Assembly: GCF_009733535.1 (NCBI RefSeq)
Contig: NZ_SMMI01000010.1
Location: 1-64,000, forward strand
Direction of reading: 5' to 3'
Length of the DNA stretch: 64,000 nucleotides
Origin: Sphingobacterium endophyticum
Lineage (GTDB): Bacteria > Bacteroidota > Bacteroidia > Sphingobacteriales > Sphingobacteriaceae
Shown here: piece after piece, positions 1 through 8,685 of the stretch
How positions within the stretch are numbered: position 1 is the first letter of the stretch
Layout: each line of letters starts with the position of its first letter
Program-made: the position numbers and the translations under genes
The notes under the pieces: generated by a model
What the model saw: only the letters and a program-made list of their open reading frames with translations
Database searches by the model: none
Told to the model about the DNA's origin: nothing

Positions 1-182
1 TTGAGGGTATGGTTCCGATTATTGGTAAGGGATGCCACCGCTCTGCGGTTTTGTGGTTCCGCCAATTAGTTAACGATAAAGTTCCGTTTGGTGATTGATG
101 GTATGGTTCTGGTAATTGAGGTGATATGTTCAGTCTAGCGCTGTTATAGTACTATGGAGCATCAATTCAGGCCTCTTCCGAT

Positions 183-212
183 ATTCCATCCAATTCCATC
201 CAATTTCATCAT
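183..212. repeat. 10-bp tandem repeat, about 3 units
   Basis: Two exact copies of ATTCCATCCA lie head to tail at 183-202, followed by a degenerate third unit. The array is short and non-coding; no function can be assigned. Confidence 0.7.
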
Positions 213-294
213 TTGCGATCCTATTACACACTGATAATTCTGCCATACAACTTTCTTTTTTGAAATTAGACAATAGACAGCTGGACAGTCATCT

Positions 295-357
295 TAATAC
301 TACCTACTAACTACTACCTACTACCTACTACCTACTACCTACTAACTACTAACCACT
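295..357. repeat. Heptamer tandem array (ACCTACT/AACTACT), 9 units
   Basis: Nine consecutive 7-bp units can be read: TAATACT, then ACCTACT and AACTACT variants, ending AACCACT. On the other strand the unit is AGTAGGT or AGTAGTT, the same family found at 9764-9784, 9928-9955 and 20908-20942. It is intergenic and too short-period to be a CRISPR array. Strand-slippage expansion is a reasonable origin; any function is unknown. Confidence 0.85.
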
Positions 358-620
358 CTTTGTTACAATTCAGTTTTATTGTAATTCACTAATTGTTTTA
401 TAAATTAACTTGGAACATAGCTAATAATCATATTTTTGAGTGCCGTAAACTATGTTTTAATGTATAGTTTCACTTATTTTTTAATTTTACCCTTAGGTAT
501 AGTTTAAACTTTGTGATTATAAAATAATTAATTTATAAATAAAAATTATAATTTTGTTTATAGTTGTTTTCTGTTTGTCAATACAAATTGTATATTTATG
601 TTACAGGCGAGTAGCCAAAT

Positions 621-639
621 GATTGATCCTAAATCAATC
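621..639 (+). promoter_or_regulatory. Inverted repeat in leader of the regulator gene
   Basis: GATTGAT and ATCAATC form a perfect 7-bp dyad around a 5-nt spacer, ending 23 nt before the start codon at 663. It could be an RNA hairpin in the leader or an operator, possibly for autoregulation. The sequence alone does not decide. Confidence 0.4.
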
Positions 640-662
640 TAGTGAATTTAAGATAATAGTAT

Positions 663-1277
663 ATGCGAACAATTAAGTTAGGTATTATCGATGATAGTAT
701 CTTTTGTCGGAATTTGACCAAACTTCAGTTAATGAATGTAGATTCTGTACGGTTTGATTTTGTCTTGGAGGCTGAATCAATTGCCGATATGGAAACTAAA
801 GTTAACCAATCAGAAGTTCCCTCGCTTATTTTATTAGACATTATGATGCCCGGAATAGATGGTATTTCAGGAATACCAATTATTAAAGCATTGTATCCTA
901 ATGTTCATATCATCATGTTATCTGATGTTACCAATCAATCCATCATTCGGAATAGTATTCTTGCGGGGGCTTATGCCTTTGTTAAAAAAGGGACAAATAC
1001 AGGCGATCTTGTACGAATTATAAGAGATGTTTTGGCTGGAAAATCCTATGCATGCCCCGAATTAATTAAATCTTTGTTTTTTGGCCTTCAGAAACCACCC
1101 CAGGATAGACGTAAACTCTCTGAAAGGGAATTATTGATCGTGCATCAACTTTTGAATGGACTGAGTTTTGCAAAAATTGCAAGCTTGATCAAAACCAGTA
1201 TTGAAAAGCTCCAGGAATTAATCAAAAGGATTCTAATCAAACTGAATATTAGCAATCAAGCTAAATTTTCCACTTAA
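663..1277 (+). CDS. LuxR/NarL-type response regulator (orphan)
   Basis: A 204-residue two-domain regulator. The receiver domain (about 4-125) has the acidic pair D10/D11, the phospho-acceptor D59 in LLDIMMPG, a switch serine near 87 and the conserved lysine at 108/109. A GerE/LuxR helix-turn-helix follows at about 151-200, opening with the usual LSERE. In the recognition-helix region the typical T-V-K/R-x-H pattern is replaced by TSIEKLQELIKRI, so DNA specificity may be atypical. No histidine kinase is adjacent. The gene has its own terminator and lies upstream of the efflux operon in the same orientation, but nothing shows that it controls that operon. The family call is secure; the target is unknown. 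Confidence 0.88.
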   Translation: MRTIKLGIIDDSIFCRNLTKLQLMNVDSVRFDFVLEAESIADMETKVNQSEVPSLILLDIMMPGIDGISGIPIIKALYPNVHIIMLSDVTNQSIIRNSILAGAYAFVKKGTNTGDLVRIIRDVLAGKSYACPELIKSLFFGLQKPPQDRRKLSERELLIVHQLLNGLSFAKIASLIKTSIEKLQELIKRILIKLNISNQAKFST

Positions 1278-1299
1278 ATACTTATAGCTAATCTTTTGT

Positions 1300-1343
1300 A
1301 GGAATAGTATAATAACATTATTACACTATCCTATGCCTTTTTT
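1300..1343 (+). terminator. Rho-independent terminator after the regulator gene
   Basis: A long imperfect hairpin (AGG, ATAGT and TAATAA segments pairing with TTATTA, ACTAT and CCT) is followed by ATGCC and a run of seven T. It separates the regulator transcript from the efflux genes. Confidence 0.65.
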
Positions 1344-1399
1344 TCCTATTTTTCAGGATAATTATACTTAAATAAATTACGCTTTTTAGCAGCCTGAAA

Positions 1400-2461
1400 A
1401 TGAAGAGAAAATCAATCATAATTTTATTAATTGTAGTTCTTGTTATTGCTGGTATGGTATTCTATAGGATCAGTACCAATAAAGAGAATTCTGCAAAGCA
1501 AAATGGTCCGAGAGGAGCTCGATCTGCTATGAAAGTTTATGGCAAAGTTGTTCAAGGCCAACCTTTTTCAGATTTCCTTTCGCTTTCGGGAGCTATTGAG
1601 GCAGATGAACAGATTGAATTGCATTCTGAAATTTCCGGTATTGTAGAATCTATCAATTTTTCTGAAGGAGGACGAGTTAGTCAGGGTCAGCCCTTATTAA
1701 GAATTAATGATGCTGAGTTGCAAGCTCAATTGGCTCAAGCGAAGACAAGGAATAATTTAGCCGCAGAGAATGAAAGAAGGGCGAAACTGCTTCTTGAAAA
1801 AGAGGCCATTTCTCAAGAAGAATACGATATTGCAAGTGCTGATTTTCGTACTGCACAATCTCAAATTCAATTAATTCAGGCTCAACTAAATAAAACCGTT
1901 ATCAAGGCGCCATTTTCTGGTAGGATCGGTCTACGTAATATTTCAAAAGGTAGCTATGTCACTCCCGCGACGGTTATTGCTCAATTAGTAAATACGAATC
2001 GATTAAAAGTATCTTTCTCAATTCCTGAAAAATATGCAAATAAGGTTAGGGTAAACAATTCAATCAAATTTACCGTACAAGGAGTTGAAGGGGAATATAG
2101 TGCCAAAATATACGCTACGGAGCCTGCAGTGGAAGCAAATACAAGAACCTTATTGGTGAAAGCCGTTACATCTAATCCTTCTGATCATATCATTCCAGGA
2201 ACATTTGCCAATATTATTTTTCCATTAGAAACGTTAGATAATGGATTGCTTGTTCCAGCCGAGTCATTAATACCTGTGCAAAATGGAAAGAAAATTTTTG
2301 TGATGAAAAATGGAAAGGCGAATGAGGTAATGGTTGAAACGGGAGCTAGGACAGATGAGGATGTCTTAATTACATCAGGAATACAAGCAGGAGATACAGT
2401 GTTAACTTCTGGAGTTATGTCATTAAGAAACGGTTCGGCGGTTCAAGTCACCCTTCAATAA
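1400..2461 (+). CDS. RND efflux periplasmic adaptor (membrane fusion protein)
   Basis: A 353-residue AcrA/MexE-type subunit that links an inner-membrane RND pump to an outer-membrane channel. The N-terminus is a hydrophobic anchor or signal segment (about 5-23). A biotinyl-lipoyl-like half (EIHSEISGIVESINF region), a coiled-coil hairpin (about 105-160, rich in Gln, Ala and Glu) and the second lipoyl half with APFSGRIG follow. Beta-barrel and membrane-proximal domains end with LTSGVMSLRNG. There is no lipobox, so it is probably anchored by the N-terminal helix. The pump gene starts 10 bp after the stop, so the two are co-transcribed. The substrate cannot be read from the sequence. Confidence 0.92.
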   Translation: MKRKSIIILLIVVLVIAGMVFYRISTNKENSAKQNGPRGARSAMKVYGKVVQGQPFSDFLSLSGAIEADEQIELHSEISGIVESINFSEGGRVSQGQPLLRINDAELQAQLAQAKTRNNLAAENERRAKLLLEKEAISQEEYDIASADFRTAQSQIQLIQAQLNKTVIKAPFSGRIGLRNISKGSYVTPATVIAQLVNTNRLKVSFSIPEKYANKVRVNNSIKFTVQGVEGEYSAKIYATEPAVEANTRTLLVKAVTSNPSDHIIPGTFANIIFPLETLDNGLLVPAESLIPVQNGKKIFVMKNGKANEVMVETGARTDEDVLITSGIQAGDTVLTSGVMSLRNGSAVQVTLQ

Positions 2462-2471
2462 TCCGAAGCCT

Positions 2472-5400
2472 ATGAGTTTATCTACTTTAAGTATTAAAAG
2501 ACCGGTTCTTACGATAGTAATGAATCTGCTCTTGATTTTATTTGGAATCATCGGATATACCTTTTTGGGCATTAGAGAGTTTCCGTCGATTGATCCAGCA
2601 CAAATATCGGTACGTACAAATTATGCGGGGGCTAATGCGGATATCATCGAATCTCAGATTACTGAACCATTGGAGAAATCTATCAATTCCATCGATGGGA
2701 TACGAAATATTTCCTCCTCATCAAACCAGGGATCTAGTAATATCACCATTGAGTTTAATCTAGGGAAAAACTTAGAAGAAGCGGCGAATGATGTTCGGGA
2801 TAAAGTTTCACAAGCATTGCGCAGCTTACCACAGGATATCGATGCCCCACCAGTAGTGTCAAAATCTGACGCTGACTCAGAACCCATCATCACGATGACG
2901 ATGCAGAGTTCGACAAAGAATGTACTGGAGCTCTCAGATTATGCTGAAAATGTTATTGCTCAAAGGTTGCAGACTATTTCAGGAGTGAGTTCAGTTCAGA
3001 TTTGGGGTCAGAAAAAATATGCTATGCGATTATGGATAGACCCTGTAAAACTAGCATCATATGGATTAACTGTTCTAGATGTACGATCGGCATTGACGAC
3101 ACAAAACGTAGAATTGCCATCCGGAAAGTTGACCGGCGCTAATACTGAGTTGGCCATTAAAACCATCGGAAATCTTGCCAGTGAGGAAGAATTCAATAAT
3201 ATTATTATTCGTTCGGATAATAATAGGACCATTCGTTTTTCCGATGTTGGAAAAGCTGCTTTAGAAGCGGAGAACTTTGAAACTAAAATGTCAGATTCGG
3301 GTTTTCCAATGGTTAGTTTAGCAGTTATTCCCCAACCAGGAACCAATTATCTTGATATTGCAGATCAATTTTATAAAGAATACGATAGACTTCAGAATGA
3401 ATTACCAGAAGGATTTGAACTTAATATAGCCATAGATAATACGTTATTTGTTAAAAGAGCGGTATTAGAAGTAGTTGAAACACTATTGATTGCAATAGTC
3501 CTTGTTGTCATCATTATCTATATTTTCTTCAGAAATTGGTCGATTGCCTTCCGTCCTTTGATTGATATTCCGGTATCCCTGATTGCGACATTTTTTATCA
3601 TGTACTTATGCGGTTTTTCAATAAATGTATTGACCTTATTGGCGATCGTATTAGCGACGGGTTTGGTTGTGGATGACGGGATTGTGGTAACTGAGAATAT
3701 CTTTAAAAAAGTAGAGGAGGGTATGCCACCTATACAAGCCGCAATCAAAGGTTCTAATGAAATATTTTTCGCAGTTATTTCAATTTCTGTAACACTTGCT
3801 GCAGTTTTTCTTCCTGTCATATTTTTAGAAGGATTTGTGGGACGGCTTTTTCGAGAGTTCGGGGTCGTTATTGGTGCTGCTGTATTAATTTCAGCATTTG
3901 TGTCACTGACCCTCACCCCGATGTTAAATGCCTATCTAATGAAAGGAGGAGAACAGAAGAAATCAAAATTTTATATGCGTACAGAGCGATATTTTGAGAA
4001 AATGAACTCAGAATATGCAGATTCATTAAAGGGATTTTTAAAGTTTAAGTGGCTTAGTTTTGCAACTGTATTAGGATGTTTTGCATTAATTTATGTCTTT
4101 TACCAATTATTACCCAAAGAAACCGCTCCATATGACGACCGTAGTTATATCAGTTTGAGAGCTACGGCTCCTGAAGGTGTATCTTATGATTATATGGATC
4201 GCTTTATGACCGATCTTACATTATTAATTAATGATTCCGTGCCTGAGAAAAAGGTAAGTTTAGTAATAACATCTCCTGGATTCGGATCGGCCTCTTCCAA
4301 CTCAGGTTTTGTACGATTGGGATTGGTGCAACCCGATGAGCGCGAAAGAACTCAGCAGGAAATTGCTGACGATCTGTCAAGGTTGACCAGTGGGTATTCT
4401 GAAGGTCGAGTATCTGTTTCACAACAACCGACAATCTCGGTCAATAGGAGAGGTGGTCTACCTATTCAATATATTATTCAAGCTCCTAATTTTCAGAAAT
4501 TAGAGGAAAAGATTCCAGAATTTATGGATGAGCTTTCCAATGACAATACCTTTTCCATAACCGATGTCAATTTGAAATTCAATAAGCCTGAGGTTTATGT
4601 CAGCATTGATAGAGAAAAGGCACAATCTTTAGGTGTATCCGTATTGGATGTAGCCCAAGTTCTTCAGATGTCTTTGTCTGGGCAGCGGTTTGGTTATTTT
4701 ATGATGAATGGTAAGCAGTATCAGGTTATGGGACAATTTGATCGGAAAGATCGGTCGACCCCTATGGATTTGGCATCCATTTTTGTTAAGAACAATCAAG
4801 GGCAATTGATTCAACTGGATAATATTGTTGAAATTGAAGAGCGTAGTAGTCCACCACAATTATTCCATAACAATCGTTATATGGCAGCCACAGTTTCCGC
4901 GGGATTAGCACCTGGGAAAAGTATGGGCGATGGTATCGAGGCTATGGAACGTGTGAAGGCGAAGGTATTAGATGAAACCTTTACGACGGATTTAGGCGGG
5001 GAATCTAGGGATTTTGTGGAAAGTGGATCGAATACTATGTTCGCATTTGGACTTGCAGTATTATTGATTTTCTTGATTTTAGCTGCCCAGTTTGAAAGTT
5101 TTATTGATCCAATTATAATCATTATTACAGTTCCAATGGCAGTTGCGGGGGCAATGTTTTCACTTTGGTTATTTGGGCAAACCTGGAATATTTTCTCTCA
5201 AATTGGAACCATTATGCTGATTGGTTTAGTAACCAAAAATGGGATTTTAATTGTTGAATTTGCAAACCAATTAAGAGAAGAAGGATACAATAAGTACGAT
5301 GCTGTTGTGACTGCTTCTGAAGCGAGGTTACGACCAATTTTGATGACTTCATTAGCAATCGCATTAGGAGCACTACCCATTGCATTATCTTTAGGAGCTG

Positions 5401-5567
5401 CCTCAACAAGTAGAATTGGTATGGGAGTAGTTATTGTTGGGGGAACTATTTTTGCGTTGATTTTAACTTTATTTGTTATTCCTGCATTCTACTTGATGAT
5501 GTCAAGGAAAAAGAATCTACACCCTGAATTAGAAGAAATAAAAAAGCTTGAAGAAATTGAACAATAA
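2472..5567 (+). CDS. RND multidrug efflux pump, inner-membrane permease
   Basis: A full-length 1031-residue permease of the AcrB/MexF/MdtB superfamily, working as a proton/drug antiporter. Two repeats of six membrane helices flank large periplasmic porter and docking loops. The proton-relay residues are present: D401 and D402 in GLVVDDGIVVTEN on helix 4, and K922 in GLVTKNGILIVEFANQ on helix 10. The opening SIKRPVLTIVMNLLLILFG is typical of the family. It is the second gene of an adaptor-pump-channel operon, and the channel gene starts one base after its stop. Residues of the heavy-metal branch (CzcA) are not obvious, so an organic substrate is more likely. Exact specificity is unknown. Confidence 0.95.
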   Translation: MSLSTLSIKRPVLTIVMNLLLILFGIIGYTFLGIREFPSIDPAQISVRTNYAGANADIIESQITEPLEKSINSIDGIRNISSSSNQGSSNITIEFNLGKNLEEAANDVRDKVSQALRSLPQDIDAPPVVSKSDADSEPIITMTMQSSTKNVLELSDYAENVIAQRLQTISGVSSVQIWGQKKYAMRLWIDPVKLASYGLTVLDVRSALTTQNVELPSGKLTGANTELAIKTIGNLASEEEFNNIIIRSDNNRTIRFSDVGKAALEAENFETKMSDSGFPMVSLAVIPQPGTNYLDIADQFYKEYDRLQNELPEGFELNIAIDNTLFVKRAVLEVVETLLIAIVLVVIIIYIFFRNWSIAFRPLIDIPVSLIATFFIMYLCGFSINVLTLLAIVLATGLVVDDGIVVTENIFKKVEEGMPPIQAAIKGSNEIFFAVISISVTLAAVFLPVIFLEGFVGRLFREFGVVIGAAVLISAFVSLTLTPMLNAYLMKGGEQKKSKFYMRTERYFEKMNSEYADSLKGFLKFKWLSFATVLGCFALIYVFYQLLPKETAPYDDRSYISLRATAPEGVSYDYMDRFMTDLTLLINDSVPEKKVSLVITSPGFGSASSNSGFVRLGLVQPDERERTQQEIADDLSRLTSGYSEGRVSVSQQPTISVNRRGGLPIQYIIQAPNFQKLEEKIPEFMDELSNDNTFSITDVNLKFNKPEVYVSIDREKAQSLGVSVLDVAQVLQMSLSGQRFGYFMMNGKQYQVMGQFDRKDRSTPMDLASIFVKNNQGQLIQLDNIVEIEERSSPPQLFHNNRYMAATVSAGLAPGKSMGDGIEAMERVKAKVLDETFTTDLGGESRDFVESGSNTMFAFGLAVLLIFLILAAQFESFIDPIIIIITVPMAVAGAMFSLWLFGQTWNIFSQIGTIMLIGLVTKNGILIVEFANQLREEGYNKYDAVVTASEARLRPILMTSLAIALGALPIALSLGAASTSRIGMGVVIVGGTIFALILTLFVIPAFYLMMSRKKNLHPELEEIKKLEEIEQ

Positions 5568-5568
5568 A

Positions 5569-6873
5569 ATGAAGAAACTAGTTGCTATTTTCCTTTTGAT
5601 GCAATGCGCTAGTTTTATGCTAAATGCGCAGGGCTTGCTGACACCTAAAGATGCTGTTCAGATTGCTTTAGAGAATAATTTTGAAATCAAGCTCTCTCAA
5701 AATGATCTCAAAATAGCTCAGGAGAATACAACATATGGGAATGCTGGAATGCTTCCAAATGTTACCGGTAATTTTTCGCAAAGTAATAGTGTAATGAATT
5801 CCTCACAGGTGCAAGCCAACGGGGATGAGCGCTCTTTGTCCAATGCGAAGAATAACAATATGAGTTATGGAGTAAGTATTGGTTGGACGGTTTTTGATGG
5901 GTTTGCAATGTTCTCTAGATATGAGCAATTGAAAGAGTTGCAGAAACAAGGCGAATACGAATTAAAAAGAACTATCCTGGCCAAAGTCTCTGATGTTATT
6001 TCAACTTACTATACGATTGTTGAACAACAGAATTTGCTCAATGCTATTGACTCAAGCATTAATATTTCCATGGAACGTCTTCGCACGGCAGAAAATCGAT
6101 TTATGATTGGGAAGGCCTCTCGCTTAGAGGTTTTAAATGTTCAGGTTAATTTAAATGAGGATGAATCAAGTAGGCTGAGACAAGCCAATGTGGTGAAGAA
6201 CTTAAAGATAAATTTGAATAGCTTGATGGCACGTGCATTGGACATTGAGTTTGATGTAGAACGTGAGGTTGAATATGATGATTCATTAATTTATGATGAA
6301 CTATTAGATAAGGCCAAGCAATATAATCCAGATTTACAGATCATCTCTATTAATAGAAGAATGGCGGAATTAGAGATTAAAAGAATCAAGGGGAACCGAT
6401 ATCCGGTAGTGAGACTGAACACGGGTTATAATTTTTCATCTTCTGAATCAAGTTTAGGATTCGTATCTAGTTCAAATTCTCGGGGACTCAACTATGGGGT
6501 TACTGCTTCGATCAATCTATTTGACGGATTTAATCAAAGAAGGAATGAAAGAGTGGCTAAAATACAGTTAGACAATTCTAATTTAATGATAGATCAGCAG
6601 CAATTATTGATAAAAACAGCGATGTCTACAGCTTTTCAATCCTATCAGACGAACCTATCATTGGCGAGGCTGGAGGAAAATAATGCGGATATTGCAAGGC
6701 AGAACTTGAATATTACATTAGAGAAGTATAAAATAGGGACAATATCAGCGGTAGAGTTTCGCGATGCGCAGGAAAATTTTATCAATGCGGTTTCAAGGTT
6801 CAATTCTTCACGGTTACAAGCCAAGTTATCAGAGTTGGAGCTGAAGGAAATGATAGGAAATATCAATTTATAA
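5569..6873 (+). CDS. TolC-family outer-membrane efflux channel
   Basis: A 434-residue outer-membrane factor that completes the tripartite pump. A signal peptide (about 1-20, ending near LNAQG) is followed by two similar halves rich in long amphipathic helices, as in TolC/OprM. Repeated elements such as ALENNFEIKLSQNDL near the start and LDNSNLMIDQQQLL in the second half are typical. I chose ATG 5569 over a TTG at 5548, because the longer version only overlaps the pump gene and puts charged residues before the signal peptide. It is translated one base after the pump stop codon. No lipobox cysteine is seen. Confidence 0.93.
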   Translation: MKKLVAIFLLMQCASFMLNAQGLLTPKDAVQIALENNFEIKLSQNDLKIAQENTTYGNAGMLPNVTGNFSQSNSVMNSSQVQANGDERSLSNAKNNNMSYGVSIGWTVFDGFAMFSRYEQLKELQKQGEYELKRTILAKVSDVISTYYTIVEQQNLLNAIDSSINISMERLRTAENRFMIGKASRLEVLNVQVNLNEDESSRLRQANVVKNLKINLNSLMARALDIEFDVEREVEYDDSLIYDELLDKAKQYNPDLQIISINRRMAELEIKRIKGNRYPVVRLNTGYNFSSSESSLGFVSSSNSRGLNYGVTASINLFDGFNQRRNERVAKIQLDNSNLMIDQQQLLIKTAMSTAFQSYQTNLSLARLEENNADIARQNLNITLEKYKIGTISAVEFRDAQENFINAVSRFNSSRLQAKLSELELKEMIGNINL

Positions 6874-6900
6874 GGAATTGTCTCAAGAATTTGACAGAAA

Positions 6901-6933
6901 GCAAACGGTTGTGCAAATTGGGCAAACGTTTGC
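6901..6933. promoter_or_regulatory. Two LacI/GalR-type operator-like sites 21 bp apart
   Basis: GCAAACGTTTGC at 6922-6933 is a perfect 12-bp palindrome with the central CG typical of LacI/GalR-family operators. An imperfect copy, GCAAACGGTTGTGC, begins at 6901, exactly 21 bp upstream, so both would face the same side of the helix. The pair lies 204 bp before the GH109-type gene and just after the efflux operon. No LacI-family regulator is encoded in the window. This is inferred from motif form only. Confidence 0.5.
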
Positions 6934-7082
6934 GTGCCTAAATAGTTTTTGTTTTATCAAAAATCATATTATAATTGTATTAGTGGTTTGATAATCAAGC
7001 CCCTCAACCAAATTATACCGTTCGTTAATTTGTGATAAATCAAAATTTGACTGTTTAGTTTGTTTTAAAATAGGTGATTTAT

Positions 7083-7101
7083 AGGGGGACCATGTCCCCC
7101 T
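7083..7101 (+). promoter_or_regulatory. GC-rich hairpin in the leader of the GH109-type gene
   Basis: AGGGGGAC and GTCCCCCT form a perfect 8-bp stem with a 3-nt loop, standing out in AT-rich sequence 36 bp before the start codon. No strong U-run follows, so it is more likely a 5' UTR structure than a terminator. Its role is unknown. Confidence 0.5.
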
Positions 7102-7136
7102 TAATTTGTACATTAGTTTGATAATAAATTTATACT

Positions 7137-8546
7137 ATGAATAATTCCCGTAGAGATTTTTTGAAAAAGGCTGGTTTGTTGTCCAGTGTTGCGATAACAT
7201 TGCCGTCTTTGCAAAACGAGGTTTTTGCATCTACTAACTTTAATATGTCTGGATTTGCAGCGCCAAAAATCGATAAGATTAAGGTGGCTATCATTGGTCT
7301 AGGTATGCGTGGTCCAGGTGCAGTGGATCGTATCTCTTATATTGAGGGTGCAGAAATTGTTGCATTATGTGATAAACATCCAGACCGCGTTGCCAAAGCA
7401 CAAACTATTTTAACAGGAAAAGGCTTAAAAGAGGCAAAATCTTTTTCAGGTGAAGATGGTTGGAAAACCATGTTGAAAAACGAAGAATTAGATTTAGTTT
7501 ATATCTGTACACCATGGGAATACCATGCTCCAATGGCGATCGAGGCAATGAAGTCAGGTGCACATGCTGCAACAGAAGTTCCGATCGGATTAACAATCTC
7601 TGAGATTTGGGAAGTTGTTAAAACCTCGGAAGCCACTAAAAAGCACTGTATGATGTTGGAGAACTGTTGTTATGATTTCTTTGAAATGCTAACATTAAAT
7701 ATGGTTCGTCAAGGATTATTTGGAGAATTAGTACATGCAGAAGGTGCATACATTCATGACTTATTAGATTTGAACTTTAACAAAAAGGGATATGACAATA
7801 TGTGGAGATTGCGTGAAAACATTAAAATGAATGGAAACCTTTATCCAACACATGGAATTGGTCCAATTGCACAATGTTTGAATATCAACTGTGGAGATAA
7901 AATGAATCACTTGGTTGCTATGCAGTCGAATGATTTTATGATGGCTGATAAAGCAAAAGAGTTAGCAGGAAAGGATAGCTTCTTCCAGGAATTCGTAGGT
8001 AAACGCTACAGAGGAAACATGGATACAACCTTGATCAAAACAGAAAAAGGAAAAACCATCATGGTTCAGCACGATGTAACTTCACCACGTCCTTATTCAC
8101 GTCTTCACTTATTAAGTGGAACCAAAGGGTTTGCACAGAAATATCCAGTTGAAGGAATTGCCTTCGGCCATAGTTTCGTAAAGCCTGAAGAGCTGAAAAA
8201 ATTATATGATCAATATACTCCTGAATTGGTGAAATTCATCGGTGAACAAGCGAAAGAAGTAGGTGGTCACGGTGGTATGGACTTTATGATGGACTGGAGA
8301 TTAATAGACTGTTTACGTAATGGATTGCCATTAGATCAAACAGTTTATGATGGTGCAGCTTGGAGTTCAATCGTTCCATTAAGTGTTGATTCAGTAGCTA
8401 AAAACAGTAGAACTGTTGATATTCCTGACTTTACAAGAGGAAATTGGAAAACAAATAAACCGCATGACATGACTTTGAATGGCGGTGGAAATACAACCAT
8501 TCGTCCTAAGGTATCTGCAAAGGATGTTCAATTAAAAGTACAATAG
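7137..8546 (+). CDS. Gfo/Idh/MocA-fold glycosidase, GH109 type, Tat-exported
   Basis: A 469-residue exported enzyme. The N-terminus NNSRRDFLKKAGLLSS is a twin-arginine signal, as expected for an enzyme folding around a bound NAD cofactor. A Rossmann motif (VAIIGLGMRGPGAVDR, about 49-64) and an oxidoreductase-type C-terminal domain follow. The motifs CTPWEYHAP, ATEVPIG, MMLENCCYDFFEM, AYIHDLLDLN and NLYPTHGIGP are characteristic of family GH109. That family includes alpha-N-acetylgalactosaminidases that cleave by an NAD-dependent oxidation/elimination route. A general Gfo/Idh/MocA sugar dehydrogenase is the alternative, but the motifs favour GH109. Two LacI-type operator-like sites lie upstream, and a terminator follows. 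Confidence 0.85.
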   Translation: MNNSRRDFLKKAGLLSSVAITLPSLQNEVFASTNFNMSGFAAPKIDKIKVAIIGLGMRGPGAVDRISYIEGAEIVALCDKHPDRVAKAQTILTGKGLKEAKSFSGEDGWKTMLKNEELDLVYICTPWEYHAPMAIEAMKSGAHAATEVPIGLTISEIWEVVKTSEATKKHCMMLENCCYDFFEMLTLNMVRQGLFGELVHAEGAYIHDLLDLNFNKKGYDNMWRLRENIKMNGNLYPTHGIGPIAQCLNINCGDKMNHLVAMQSNDFMMADKAKELAGKDSFFQEFVGKRYRGNMDTTLIKTEKGKTIMVQHDVTSPRPYSRLHLLSGTKGFAQKYPVEGIAFGHSFVKPEELKKLYDQYTPELVKFIGEQAKEVGGHGGMDFMMDWRLIDCLRNGLPLDQTVYDGAAWSSIVPLSVDSVAKNSRTVDIPDFTRGNWKTNKPHDMTLNGGGNTTIRPKVSAKDVQLKVQ

Positions 8547-8567
8547 TTAAAATCCCATATTTTCATG

Positions 8568-8601
8568 AAAGCTGCCTTTTTTTAGGGCAGCTTTTGTTTT
8601 T
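8568..8601 (+). terminator. Rho-independent terminator after the GH109-type gene
   Basis: AAAGCTGCC and GGCAGCTTT form a 9-bp stem followed by TGTTTTT, ending the preceding transcript. Confidence 0.88.
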
Positions 8602-8651
8602 ATGATTACCAAGCAAATTTCCCCTCAATTTTCGTTTTTAAATTACTCTAT

Positions 8652-8659
8652 TATCTTTG
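8652..8659 (+). promoter_or_regulatory. Bacteroidota-type -7 box (TATCTTTG)
   Basis: TATCTTTG matches the TAnnTTTG consensus 26 bp before the start codon at 8686. The -33 region (TTTTCG near 8629-8634) is only a partial match. Confidence 0.5.
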
Positions 8660-8685
8660 TAAGAGGATATTCAAATCCTTAGTCT

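Larger units (their letters stand above)
1..662. other. Gene-free stretch with short repeats
   Basis: No open reading frame with recognisable protein sequence lies here. The first 130 bases contain imperfect copies of a GGTATGGTTC-like unit (about 6-25 and 109-128, with weaker GTTCCG-containing echoes between). A 10-bp tandem repeat lies near 183-212 and a run of 7-bp units at 295-357. From about 360 the sequence becomes strongly AT-rich, as expected of the upstream region of the regulator gene at 663. No tRNA, small RNA or clear promoter was recognised. It may continue a repeat-rich intergenic region that starts before the window. Confidence 0.6.

Noticed and set aside
295..357. Regularly spaced repeats as a possible CRISPR array
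   Set aside because: The units are 7 bp with no spacers, and no cas genes are present; it is a simple tandem repeat.
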